A program made the translations under genes and the position numbers. DNA of 64,000 nucleotides, from contig NZ_CP013909.1 in NCBI RefSeq assembly GCF_001507645.1, positions 1-64,000 of the forward strand. The letters are read 5' to 3'. Origin of the DNA: Hymenobacter sedentarius. Lineage in GTDB: Bacteria > Bacteroidota > Bacteroidia > Cytophagales > Hymenobacteraceae. The notes beneath the pieces were generated by a model. It had not been told where the DNA came from. It was given only the letters and a program-made list of their open reading frames with translations, and did no database searches. Shown here piece after piece: positions 1-8,495 of the stretch (its first letter is position 1; every line of letters starts with the position of its first letter).

Positions 1-3000
1 TGAATAATTTACGTTTACGCCACTTTTTCCTGCTGGCGTTACTACTCTTCACTGCCCGTTTAGGGTGGAGCCAAGGCGCCACCACCGCGGCCATGAGCGG
101 AGTTATCACCGACAAAAATGGTGCAGGCTTGCCCGGTGCCACCGTTATTGCGGTTCACACGCCCACCAATACCCAATACGTAACGCCGACGAACGCCGAA
201 GGGCGTTTCAACATCCAGAACATGCGCGTAGGGCCCTACTCAGTGAAGGTGACCTTCGTGGGGTATAAGGACGTAACGCGCGACGACGTTAACCTGACGC
301 TGGGCCAGAACCTGCGTTTCGACCAGAAGCTGAGCGATTCGAGCACGGAACTGACGGAAGTGACCGTGAGCGGCCGCCGCGACCCAATTATGAACGCCGA
401 CCACACCGGCGCCAGCACCACGGTACAGCGCGAAACCATCGAGCGCCTGCCCACCCTGAACCGTTCGCTGAACGACTTCACCCGCCTCACGCCCCAGGCC
501 AACGGCCAGAGCTTTGGCGGCCGTAGCAGCGGCTTCAACAACATTACCATCGACGGCGCCATCTTCAACAACGCCTTCGGCCTGCAGTCGACGGTGGGTG
601 GTCAGGCCGGCGCGCAGCCCATCTCGCTCGACGCCATCGACCAGATTCAGGTAAGCATCGCTCCCTTCGACGTGCGTCAGGGCTCCTTCACCGGGGCCGG
701 CATCAACGTGGTAACCCGCTCGGGCTCCAACAAGATTTCGGCTTCCATCTACGATTTCTACCGCAACCAGAAACTGGTGGGCAACAAAGTAGGCGACGTA
801 ACCAGCGACTACCCCAAATTCAACCTCAACAACGTGGGCTTCCGCGTGGGTGGCCCGATTATCAAGGACAAGCTGTTCTTCTTCATCAACGCCGAATCGG
901 AGCGCCGCAACGACCCGCCTACGGGCAACTTCACGGCGAATCGCCAAGACACGCCCGCCCCGGTAGGCGGCACGGTTTCGAACGCTTCGGGCCGCGAGCT
1001 CGACATCCTGAGCAACTTCCTGCAGCAGCAGTACGGCTATAACCCCGGCCCGTACGAGAACTACAACCTGAAGTCGAACAGCGACAAGGCAACGGTGAAA
1101 ATTGACTGGAACATCAGCAACAACCACCGCTTCAACATCAAGTACAACTACCTGAAGTCGTACGCCGACATCCCCCCCAGCACTTCGGGCGCCATCAACA
1201 ACCAGCGCTCGCAGTCGCAGTTTGGCCTGCCGTTCCTCTCGTCGTACTACCGCATCAACAACAACCTGAACTCCCTCATCGCCGAGCTCAACAGCACCTT
1301 CGGCGGCGGCAAGTACTCGAACAACCTCACGGCCGGCTACTCGGCGTTCCGCGACTTCCGCGAAAGCAGCGGGGGCACGTTCCCGCTCGTCGACATCGGC
1401 ACGGCCTCGGGTCGCACCACTTCGGGCTCGGCCGGCATCTCGGCTTCGAACTCGCTGACTTCGTTTGGCTTCGAACCCTTCTCGGCGTTCAACATCCTGA
1501 ACTCGGACGTGTACCAAATCGGTGACAACTTCACGGCTTACTACGGCAAGCACAACCTGACGGTGGGCACCTACAACGAATACTACAAGTTCAAGAACGG
1601 CTTCTCGCCTAACTACTTCGGCAACTACTCATACAACTCGCTGGAGGACTTTTACGCTTCGGCAGGCTTCAACTACAACCGTGCGGCCGGCACGTTCTCG
1701 CCCCTGACCGGCGCCCGCCCCGGTGCCCAGCGCTATAACCTGTCGTATTCGGCTCAGCCCGGCGGCTTCCCTTTCGCTGAAATCACGGCTGCTCAGCTCG
1801 GCCTGTACGTGCAGGACGAATGGTCGCCCCGCAACAACCTGAAGGTAACTTACGGCGTGCGCGCCGACTTGCCTTACCTCACCTCCGACCTGCAGCAGAA
1901 CGCCAACGCCGCCGCCCTCACCGGCTTCCGCAACGGCGTGCAAATCAACACGGGCAACGCGCCCAAGAAGAACGTGCTGTTTTCGCCCCGCGTGGGCTTC
2001 AACTGGGACGTGAACGACGACCGCAAAACCCAGCTGCGCGGTGGTACCGGTATCTTCACCGGCCGCGTGCCCTTCGTATGGCTCTCGAACCAGGCCAGCA
2101 ACAACGGCGTGCAGTTTGGCTCGTACAGCATCACCGGCCAGGCCACCCCGAACCCGAACGCTGGTGGCGCCGTTACCGCCTTCAACCCGAACGTGGACGC
2201 TTACCGCCCGCAGAACGCCACGGCCAATACGGCCTACAACCTGGCCGTTACCGACAGGGATTTCAAATTCCCCCAGGTATGGCGCACCAACCTGGCACTT
2301 GACCAGGAGCTGCCCGGTGGCGTTATCGGCACCCTGGAGGCTTTCTACACGAAGGACCTCAACGCCGTGTACCACCAGAACGTGAACCTGCCCGGCAGCG
2401 AGTCGGCCCCGTACAACCGCGCCAATGGCCCTGATACCCGCCCGATTTTCTACACCGTGAACTCGCCCGCCGTGGTGACCAACGGCGTGGCCAACACCAC
2501 CCGTCGCAACCAGATTTACTCGGGTGCCGGCGGCCAGTCGGCGGCTAACCCCAACATCAGCGACGCCATCCTGATGACGAACACCAACAAGGGCTACTCC
2601 TACGCCATAACGGGCCAGTTGCAGAAGTCCTTTGCCAGCGGCTTCTACGCCAGCGCGGCCTACACCTACTCCGACGCCCGCTCGGTGAACGACGGCGGCT
2701 CGATTGCCCAGTCCATCTGGCGCGACCGTCAGGTGTCGGGCGACCCGAACGCCAACGTCCTGAGCTACTCCAACTTCCTGCAGCAGCACCGCGTTATCGC
2801 CTCGGCTTCGTACCGCAAGGAGTACCTCGGCCACCTGGGTACTACCCTCTCGATGTTCTTTGAGGCTGCCCCTGCCGGTCGCTTCTCGTATGTGTACTCC
2901 GGCGACATGAACGGCGATGGCCAGACGGCTAACGACCTGATGTACGTGCCCCGTAACCAGAGCGAAATCAACCTGCGCGACATCACCCTGCTGCCCGCTG

Positions 3001-3494
3001 CCGCTGCTACGGCTACGGCCCCCGCAGCCCCGGCCGTTGTCTACACCGCCTCCCAGCAGTGGGCCGACCTGGATAGCTACATCAACCAGGACAGCTACTT
3101 GAAAACGCGTCGCGGCGATTATGCCGAGCGCAACGGCGCCGTTCGCCCCTGGCAGAACCGCCTCGACCTGCGCTTGCTCCAGGACATCTTCACCAACCTG
3201 GGCGAGAACCGCAATACCCTGCAGTTGAGCATCGACGTCTTCAACATCGGCAACCTGCTCAACAAGAACTGGGGCACGTTCCAGACGGCTAACCGCACCA
3301 ACCCGCTCGCCTTTGCGGGCTACAACGCGGCTACCCAGCCGGTGTACGAGTACCGCTACCTGGTGAACCCCACCCGCAACGCCGACAACACCCCGACCGC
3401 TGGCACCAAGCTCACCGACACCTTCCGCAAAGACACGGGCGGCATCGGTTCGCGCTGGCAGGCCCAGGTGGGCATCCGCTACATCTTCAACTAA
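1..3494 (+). CDS. Oar-like TonB-dependent outer-membrane receptor (start codon cut by window edge)
   Basis: The first ATG inside the window (93) is not the start. The frame is open upstream and reads N-N-L-R-L-R-H-F-F-L-L-A-L-L-L-F, a signal peptide ending near WSQG. The window opens with 'tg', so the ATG almost certainly begins one base before position 1, giving about 1164 residues. Residues about 32-110 form a carboxypeptidase-regulatory-like beta domain (GVITDKNGAGLPGATV), followed by a plug domain (RETIERLPTLNRSLNDFTRL) and a long barrel ending in an aromatic residue next to the C-terminus (RYIFN). The order CarboxypepD_reg, plug, barrel and the size match the Oar/TonB-dependent receptor family, which imports large substrates or organises the outer membrane. 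No SusD-like lipoprotein follows, so it is not a SusCD pair. The substrate cannot be told. Confidence 0.93.
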   Translation, partial: NNLRLRHFFLLALLLFTARLGWSQGATTAAMSGVITDKNGAGLPGATVIAVHTPTNTQYVTPTNAEGRFNIQNMRVGPYSVKVTFVGYKDVTRDDVNLTLGQNLRFDQKLSDSSTELTEVTVSGRRDPIMNADHTGASTTVQRETIERLPTLNRSLNDFTRLTPQANGQSFGGRSSGFNNITIDGAIFNNAFGLQSTVGGQAGAQPISLDAIDQIQVSIAPFDVRQGSFTGAGINVVTRSGSNKISASIYDFYRNQKLVGNKVGDVTSDYPKFNLNNVGFRVGGPIIKDKLFFFINAESERRNDPPTGNFTANRQDTPAPVGGTVSNASGRELDILSNFLQQQYGYNPGPYENYNLKSNSDKATVKIDWNISNNHRFNIKYNYLKSYADIPPSTSGAINNQRSQSQFGLPFLSSYYRINNNLNSLIAELNSTFGGGKYSNNLTAGYSAFRDFRESSGGTFPLVDIGTASGRTTSGSAGISASNSLTSFGFEPFSAFNILNSDVYQIGDNFTAYYGKHNLTVGTYNEYYKFKNGFSPNYFGNYSYNSLEDFYASAGFNYNRAAGTFSPLTGARPGAQRYNLSYSAQPGGFPFAEITAAQLGLYVQDEWSPRNNLKVTYGVRADLPYLTSDLQQNANAAALTGFRNGVQINTGNAPKKNVLFSPRVGFNWDVNDDRKTQLRGGTGIFTGRVPFVWLSNQASNNGVQFGSYSITGQATPNPNAGGAVTAFNPNVDAYRPQNATANTAYNLAVTDRDFKFPQVWRTNLALDQELPGGVIGTLEAFYTKDLNAVYHQNVNLPGSESAPYNRANGPDTRPIFYTVNSPAVVTNGVANTTRRNQIYSGAGGQSAANPNISDAILMTNTNKGYSYAITGQLQKSFASGFYASAAYTYSDARSVNDGGSIAQSIWRDRQVSGDPNANVLSYSNFLQQHRVIASASYRKEYLGHLGTTLSMFFEAAPAGRFSYVYSGDMNGDGQTANDLMYVPRNQSEINLRDITLLPAAAATATAPAAPAVVYTASQQWADLDSYINQDSYLKTRRGDYAERNGAVRPWQNRLDLRLLQDIFTNLGENRNTLQLSIDVFNIGNLLNKNWGTFQTANRTNPLAFAGYNAATQPVYEYRYLVNPTRNADNTPTAGTKLTDTFRKDTGGIGSRWQAQVGIRYIFN

Positions 3495-3520
3495 GTTTCT
3501 CCACTTAGCGTAGCTCTTGA

Positions 3521-3552
3521 GAGGGCCGGAAGTAATTCCGGCCCTCTTTTTT
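3521..3552 (+). terminator. Rho-independent terminator after the TonB receptor
   Basis: A perfect 11-bp stem (gagggccggaa / ttccggccctc) with a four-base loop is followed by six T residues, 26 bp after the receptor stop codon. Confidence 0.9.
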
Positions 3553-3677
3553 GTGGCTGATTGTTTGATGCTTGCGCCGTTCTGCTAAAAAAAGTGGGCT
3601 CAGGGCTTGCCAAACCGCAAACGAGCTGTACTTTTGTCGAACCAAAGCGCAAATGGCGCGGCGGCAACCACAAACTC

Positions 3678-3751
<74 letters not shown>

Positions 3752-3771
3752 CTGAAGATGTGAATGAAGAC

Positions 3772-3805
3772 AAAAAGCCCGACCAGTTTCCTGGTCGGGC
3801 TTTTT
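3772..3805. terminator. Bidirectional terminator between tRNA-Ala and cysK
   Basis: A 15-bp stem (aaaaagcccgaccag / ctggtcgggcttttt) with loop tttc has A and T tracts on its two sides, so it can stop the tRNA transcript from the left and the cysK transcript from the right. Confidence 0.9.
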
Positions 3806-3867
3806 GTTTACCCGGAATTAGGATAACCGCGAAGCTGTGGTAAGCTCCGCGGCTTTCTGCCTTGGGC

Positions 3868-4791
3868 TTAAACGAACAGGCCATCCACCGAAAGGTACCG
3901 TTCGCCGGTATCGTAGCAGAAGGTGAGGATGCGGCCGCCCTGGGGCACATCGGCCAGCTTCTTGGCCACGGCCGCCAGCGAAGCGCCCGAGGACACGCCC
4001 ACGAACATTCCTTCTTCGCGCGCCGCCCGGCGGGTCATTTCGTACGCTTCCTGGTGCGAGACCTGGATGGTGCCGTCGAGGACGTTGGTGTGCAGGTTTT
4101 CGGGAATGAAGCCCGCGCCGATGCCTTGAATGGGGTGCGGCCCCGGGGCCCCGCCGCTGATAACCGGCGAAGCTTCCGGCTCCACGGCGAAGGTTTTCAT
4201 GTTCGGGAACAGCGGCTTGAGCACTTCCGTGACGGCGGTGATGTGCCCGCCGGTGCCTACGCCGGTAATGTGAAAGTCGAAGCCTTCCGGTGCATCGCGC
4301 AGAATTTCCTGCGCCGTGGTTTCGGCGTGAATTTGCAGGTTGGCGGGGTTAGAAAACTGCATGGGCATCCAGGCGCCGGGGGTGCTGGCCACAATGTCCT
4401 GGGCTCGTTCGATGGCGCCTTTCATGCCCTTTTCGCGGGGCGTAAGCTCGAGGGTGGCCCCGTAGGCGGCCATGAGGCGGCGGCGCTCGATGCTCATGCT
4501 CTCGGGCATCACCAGCGTGAGCTTGTAGCCCTTCACGGCAGCTACCAGGGCCAGGCCCACGCCGGTATTGCCGGAGGTGGGTTCCACAATGAGGCTGTTT
4601 TTGTTAAGAATGCCCTCTTTCTCGGCCTGCGTAATCATCGACAGCGCAATACGGTCCTTGATGGAGCCCCCGGGGTTAGCGCGTTCCAGCTTTACCCACA
4701 CTTCCACGTCGGGGCGGACGGTGGCAAAAAGGCGGTTGAGGCGCACGAGCGGCGTGTTGCCGATGGTCTCGAGGATATTATTGGCTTTCAT
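3868..4791 (-). CDS. cysK: Cysteine synthase A (O-acetylserine sulfhydrylase)
   Basis: PLP enzyme that makes cysteine from O-acetylserine and sulfide. The 307-residue protein starts [18 protein letters not shown], the classic N-terminus of the family. The PLP lysine lies in [10 protein letters not shown] (about residues 40-50), TSGNTG binds the substrate carboxylate, and GVGTGGHI grips the PLP phosphate. The frame stays open 75 codons further upstream, but that part has no family similarity and would run into cysE, so the ATG at 4791 is preferred. It lies 106 bp downstream of cysE in the same direction, so the two consecutive steps of cysteine synthesis are probably co-transcribed. Confidence 0.96.
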   Translation of the reverse strand: MKANNILETIGNTPLVRLNRLFATVRPDVEVWVKLERANPGGSIKDRIALSMITQAEKEGILNKNSLIVEPTSGNTGVGLALVAAVKGYKLTLVMPESMSIERRRLMAAYGATLELTPREKGMKGAIERAQDIVASTPGAWMPMQFSNPANLQIHAETTAQEILRDAPEGFDFHITGVGTGGHITAVTEVLKPLFPNMKTFAVEPEASPVISGGAPGPHPIQGIGAGFIPENLHTNVLDGTIQVSHQEAYEMTRRAAREEGMFVGVSSGASLAAVAKKLADVPQGGRILTFCYDTGERYLSVDGLFV

Positions 4792-4897
4792 GGGGAGCTT
4801 TGGTGAAGGAGTAAAAGAGCAGGGCAGTAAAACCGCAACGCGGCAGTGGAGCCAGGGCGGGCCGGCCCACGTCGCCGCGTTGCGCAGTGGCGTGATG

Positions 4898-5905
4898 TCA
4901 AATGGAAAATACCAGCTCGGCGGCCGGGTCTTCGCTGCGGGATATCTGAATATGTGCCCGATGGTATACCCGCGAGTGCGAGGGTACGCTTTCGGTGAGC
5001 CACACGTTGCCCCCAATGATGCTATGGGCGCCGACTACCGTGCTGCCGCCTAATATAGTAGCGCCGGCATATATTACCACATGGTCTTCGATGGTGGGGT
5101 GCCGCTTGGTTCCCTGCAGCCCTTTGGTCACACTAAGCGCACCCAGCGTGACGCCCTGGTATATCTGCACGTTGGCGCCGATGATGGCCGTTTCGCCGAT
5201 AACGAGGCCCGTGCCATGGTCGATGCAGAAGGCCTGGCCGATGTGCGCCCCGGGGTGAATGTCGATGCCCGTGCGCTGGTGGGCGTACTCGCTGAGCAGG
5301 CGCGGCAGGCGCGGCAGGCCGCGCTGGTGCAGCGCATGCGCCAGCCGGTGGAGGGCGGTAGCGTAGAAGCCGGGGTACGAGCTAATAATTTCGGCCAAGC
5401 CCTGCGCAGCAGGGTCGCTGGCCAGGATGGCGCTGGCATCGCGCAGCAGGGCCGTGCGCAGCGCGGGCAGTTGGGCCGTGAATTCATCCGCCAACTCGGA
5501 AGCCGGTGCCGGCACGGACGGCACCTTGGCCAGCAGCACGGCCAGTTCGGACCGGAAGTGGTAGAGTTCGGAGTCGACGGCGTCGGCGCTGGGCAGGGGC
5601 TGGTCGGCCCGCTGCGGGAAGAGCAGCGCCAGCAGCCCATCGGCTAAGGCACAGAAGGCCGCCCCGGGCAGGGCGTCGGGCACGGAGGCATGGGCTTTGG
5701 CCAGTTCGGCAGAGAAAGAGCGTGGCAGCACGGCAACAGAAAAAAGTGTAGTAAGAACCGAGGCATTCAACCAATCGGATAACCGAAGGTTTTGGTGTGG
5801 CCAGACAACGGCTTCGTCATGTTGGCCGTTTAGTTTACGCTCCGGCCCTGCCTTATCGCCGGGCCGGGGCCAATCAAAAGATACTCCTTTACCTTCTTTT
5901 TCCAA
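4898..5905 (-). CDS. cysE: Serine O-acetyltransferase (start uncertain)
   Basis: Makes O-acetylserine from serine and acetyl-CoA for CysK next door. The C-terminal half is a left-handed beta helix typical of the family: [19 protein letters not shown] (catalytic His in the DHG motif), [19 protein letters not shown], and a final [11 protein letters not shown]. The alpha-helical N-terminal part contains [11 protein letters not shown] and [14 protein letters not shown]. The longest frame begins with a TTG at 5905, only 5 bp from the divergent cupin ATG, which leaves no room for promoters. A GTG at 5731 (277 residues) or a TTG in between is more likely. The start is a guess; the stop and identity are secure. 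Confidence 0.9.
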   Translation of the reverse strand: MEKEGKGVSFDWPRPGDKAGPERKLNGQHDEAVVWPHQNLRLSDWLNASVLTTLFSVAVLPRSFSAELAKAHASVPDALPGAAFCALADGLLALLFPQRADQPLPSADAVDSELYHFRSELAVLLAKVPSVPAPASELADEFTAQLPALRTALLRDASAILASDPAAQGLAEIISSYPGFYATALHRLAHALHQRGLPRLPRLLSEYAHQRTGIDIHPGAHIGQAFCIDHGTGLVIGETAIIGANVQIYQGVTLGALSVTKGLQGTKRHPTIEDHVVIYAGATILGGSTVVGAHSIIGGNVWLTESVPSHSRVYHRAHIQISRSEDPAAELVFSI

Positions 5906-5910
5906 GCACT

Positions 5911-6252
5911 ATGTCTGACACGACCATCACCAAAATCGATTCGCGCTATTCGCCCAAGGGCGCAGATGGCGAAAAATACCTGGCCTCCGGCAAGCACGTG
6001 GCCATGCGCATGTGGGAAAACGAGCAGCCCGGCGAGCCCAAAGCCCCCGCATCCCGGGCGTACGAAACCGTGGGCTTTGTGCTGAGCGGCCGCGCCGAGC
6101 TGCACCTGGCTGGCCAGGTTGTGGTGCTGGAGCCCGGCAATTCCTGGGTGGTACCCCAAGGCGCCGAGCACACCTATAAAATCCTGGAGAGCTTTTCGGC
6201 AGTGGAAGCGACTTCGCCGCCCGCGCAAGTGCACGGCCGCGAGGGCAAGTAG
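5911..6252 (+). CDS. Small single-domain cupin protein
   Basis: A 113-residue protein with one cupin fold: GFVLSGRAELHLAGQVVVLE followed by PGNSWVVPQGAEHTYKI. The second cupin motif is clear (P-G then P-x-G-x-x-H), but the first lacks the usual H-x-H pair, so a bound metal is doubtful. Function is unknown; such proteins bind or isomerise small molecules. The ATG at 5911 follows the divergent cysE region closely. A longer frame from 5797 is possible but has no cupin similarity in the extra part. Confidence 0.82.
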   Translation: MSDTTITKIDSRYSPKGADGEKYLASGKHVAMRMWENEQPGEPKAPASRAYETVGFVLSGRAELHLAGQVVVLEPGNSWVVPQGAEHTYKILESFSAVEATSPPAQVHGREGK

Positions 6253-6556
6253 CAATTTGATAATAGCTTGTTGAGGTATGCTGACGAAGAAAGCGGATTT
6301 AGCTCAACTAAATAAATAGTCTGTCATGCAGAGCGCAGCGAAGCATCTTATTGCCGCTGAACGAATTGTTCGAACGTGAGAAGATGCTTCGCTGCGCTCT
6401 GCATGACAGCCGATTGGTTTGATTACTGCCGCACGCGAGATGCTTCGGCAAGCTCAGCATGACGTTTATTTCCGCTGACGTTCCTTTTTACACGCGACGG
6501 TCTGTTGCTGCGCTATTTTAGCATGCTCTTACTGCTTCTACGCTCTCCTGCTCCCC
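6253..6556. other. Intergenic region, mostly palindromic repeat
   Basis: The 304-bp gap holds copy 1 of the palindromic family (6322-6408) plus an extra right half (6436-6464). No open frame or RNA gene is visible in the rest. Confidence 0.7.
6322..6464. repeat. Family-1 palindrome, copy 1 (full element plus right half)
   Basis: Left arm TGTCATGCAGAGCGCAGCGA continues into AGCATCTT and pairs exactly with the right arm ending at 6408. A second right arm (CGAGATGCTTCGG to GCATGACG, 6436-6464) follows after a 27-bp spacer. The stretch from the first right tip to 6464 recurs almost unchanged in copy 7 near 24.8 kb. Confidence 0.92.
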
Positions 6557-7537
6557 ATGAAAACCCGTGAACTCGGCCGCACCGGCCAACAAGTTTCTGC
6601 GCTCGGCCTGGGCTGCATGTCCATGGCTTCTGATTACGCTTATGGCCCCAGCGACGAGCGGGAAGCCGTGGCCACCCTGCACCGCGCGCTGGAGCTGGGC
6701 GTAACACTCTGGGACACGGCCGACATCTATGGTTTTGGGGCCAATGAGGAATTGCTGCGGCAGGTACTGGTGCCCAATCGGGCGCAGGTATTTCTGGCCA
6801 CTAAGTTTGGGTTCGTGGCCGATGGCAACGGCGGAACGCTGGTCGATGTGCGCCCTGAGCGCATTGCCGCCGCCTGCGATGCCAGCCTGCAGCGCCTGGG
6901 CATCGATACCATTGACTTGTACTATGCCCACCGCATCGACCCGGCCGTGCCCGTGGAGGAAATGGTAGGCGCCATGGCAGCGCTGGTGCAGGCCGGGAAG
7001 GTGCGGTTTCTGGGGTTATCGGAAGCTTCGGCGGCCTCGTTGCGGCGGGCGGCGGCTACCCACCCCATTACGGCGCTGCAATCGGAGTATTCGATGTTTA
7101 CCCGCGACGTGGAGGCGGAAATCCTGCCCACTTGCCGCGAGTTGGGCGTGAGCCTGGTGCCCTTCTCGCCGCTGGGCCGCGGGCTGCTCACCAACCCCGG
7201 CCCGCAGCTGGCCGAAAAGGATTTGCGGCGCAGCATGCCCCGGTTCGGCGAGGAAGTGGGCGATGCCAACGCGCCGCTCGTGGCGGGCCTTCACCAGTTG
7301 GCTACCGAAAAAGGCATCAGCACCGCGCAGCTGGCCCTGGCGTGGCTGCTGGCGCAGGATGCCCACATCATCCCCATTCCCGGCACTAAGCGCCGGAAGT
7401 ATCTGGAAGAAAACGCCGCTGCTGTGGACGTTGAGCTGTCGCCAGCCGATACCCAGCGGCTCCAGGACTTGCTTGCGGCCCACCCTGTAGTAGGGGCGCG
7501 CTATAGTGAAGGGGCCTTGAAGCTGGTGAACCGCTAG
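6557..7537 (+). CDS. Aldo/keto reductase
   Basis: NADPH-dependent TIM-barrel oxidoreductase, 326 residues, full length for the family. The catalytic tetrad is visible: Asp and Tyr in DTADIYG, Lys in LATKFG, His in YYAHRID. The C-terminal cofactor loop has IPGTKRRKYLEEN. The N-terminus MKTRELGRTGQQVSALGLG is typical of the YakC/AKR13-like group that reduces aldehydes and ketones. The substrate is unknown. It stands alone between a repeat-filled gap and the convergent mscS-like gene. Confidence 0.94.
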   Translation: MKTRELGRTGQQVSALGLGCMSMASDYAYGPSDEREAVATLHRALELGVTLWDTADIYGFGANEELLRQVLVPNRAQVFLATKFGFVADGNGGTLVDVRPERIAAACDASLQRLGIDTIDLYYAHRIDPAVPVEEMVGAMAALVQAGKVRFLGLSEASAASLRRAAATHPITALQSEYSMFTRDVEAEILPTCRELGVSLVPFSPLGRGLLTNPGPQLAEKDLRRSMPRFGEEVGDANAPLVAGLHQLATEKGISTAQLALAWLLAQDAHIIPIPGTKRRKYLEENAAAVDVELSPADTQRLQDLLAAHPVVGARYSEGALKLVNR

Positions 7538-7590
7538 AGCAGGAGTTGACCTCTCCCCTACTCAGACCTGGGCAAGGCACTTATTGATAT

Positions 7591-8406
7591 CTATTCCGGC
7601 AGGGCCCGCACGTAGCTATGGGTGACGGGCACAGGGCTGGCTACGCCCTGCTGGGCGAGGGCGCGCTGCAGCTTCTCAATGAGGCGGGCCTGGGCTGGCG
7701 CATTCTGGCCGGCTTGGGTGTACGCCCGAAAAGCGACGGTCATGCCCCCTGGCTTGAGCGCGGTGACCACCACCTGAGGGGCCGGCTCTTCCATCACCTG
7801 CTCATCGGCCTGCATCAGGGGCACAGCCCAGCTGCGTAGGTTGTCGAGGCTGGTACTGTTGTCGACATCGGCCAGCACCTCTACCAAGGCTTTGTTCTGG
7901 GCAGTTTTATTGACAATGACGTTGTTGGACGTGGCTCCGTTGGGCAGGATAATGGTGTCGCCCTGCGGCGTTACCAGGATGGTATTAAAAATCTGGATTT
8001 CCCGCACCTCCCCCGATTTCCCCTGCGACTCGATGGTGTCGCCGACGATGTAGGGCTTGAAAATGAGGATGAGCACGCCGCCCGCAAAGTTGGCCAGCGT
8101 GCCTTGCAGCGCCAGGCCCACTGCTAGGCCCGCCGCGCCCAGAATAGCCACAAACGAGGTGGTTTCGAAACCCACCATCCCCGCCACCGAAACCAGCAGC
8201 AGCACTTTCAGCACAATGTTGGCCAGGCTGGTCAGAAACGTGCTCAGCGACACGTCAAACCGCTTGGTGCCCTTGGCCAAGAGACGGGTAACCCAGCTAA
8301 TCAGCCACCAGCCCACCACCAGCGCCAGGGCCGCCATAAGCACGCGTGGCAGGTAAAGCACGACTAGATTTTGAAACTGCTGCGCGTAGCTGGTGACTTG
8401 GTCCAT
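7591..8406 (-). CDS. Small-conductance mechanosensitive channel (MscS family)
   Basis: Inner-membrane channel that opens under hypo-osmotic stress. The 271 residues show three membrane helices (about 13-37, 58-80 and 85-110); the pore helix is rich in Gly and Ala (AILGAAGLAVGLALQGTLAN). The MscS beta domain follows (FKPYIVGDTIE, GEVREIQIFNTILVTPQGD), then a C-terminal alpha/beta domain. Its length is like E. coli MscS, with no extra N-terminal helices. It is convergent with the aldo/keto reductase. Confidence 0.95.
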   Translation of the reverse strand: MDQVTSYAQQFQNLVVLYLPRVLMAALALVVGWWLISWVTRLLAKGTKRFDVSLSTFLTSLANIVLKVLLLVSVAGMVGFETTSFVAILGAAGLAVGLALQGTLANFAGGVLILIFKPYIVGDTIESQGKSGEVREIQIFNTILVTPQGDTIILPNGATSNNVIVNKTAQNKALVEVLADVDNSTSLDNLRSWAVPLMQADEQVMEEPAPQVVVTALKPGGMTVAFRAYTQAGQNAPAQARLIEKLQRALAQQGVASPVPVTHSYVRALPE

Positions 8407-8495
8407 AGATATAGATAAGGTTGCTGAATGGAAAAGGATAAGTATTGAACGCCCGGCGACGCCGAAGCATCTAGCGAGTCTGAGCTTCAGGTTTT

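Noticed and set aside
240..1553. Long antisense open frame opposite the TonB receptor
   Set aside because: It mirrors the codon pattern of the GC-rich receptor gene, has no recognisable domain and is Arg/Val/Ala-rich. The same applies to 1629-2834.
3495..3677. SusD-like partner for the TonB receptor
   Set aside because: A terminator and a tRNA follow the receptor; no lipoprotein gene is adjacent.
4792..5016. 75-residue extension of cysK
   Set aside because: It has no family similarity and overlaps the certain 3' end of cysE; the standard N-terminus begins at 4791.
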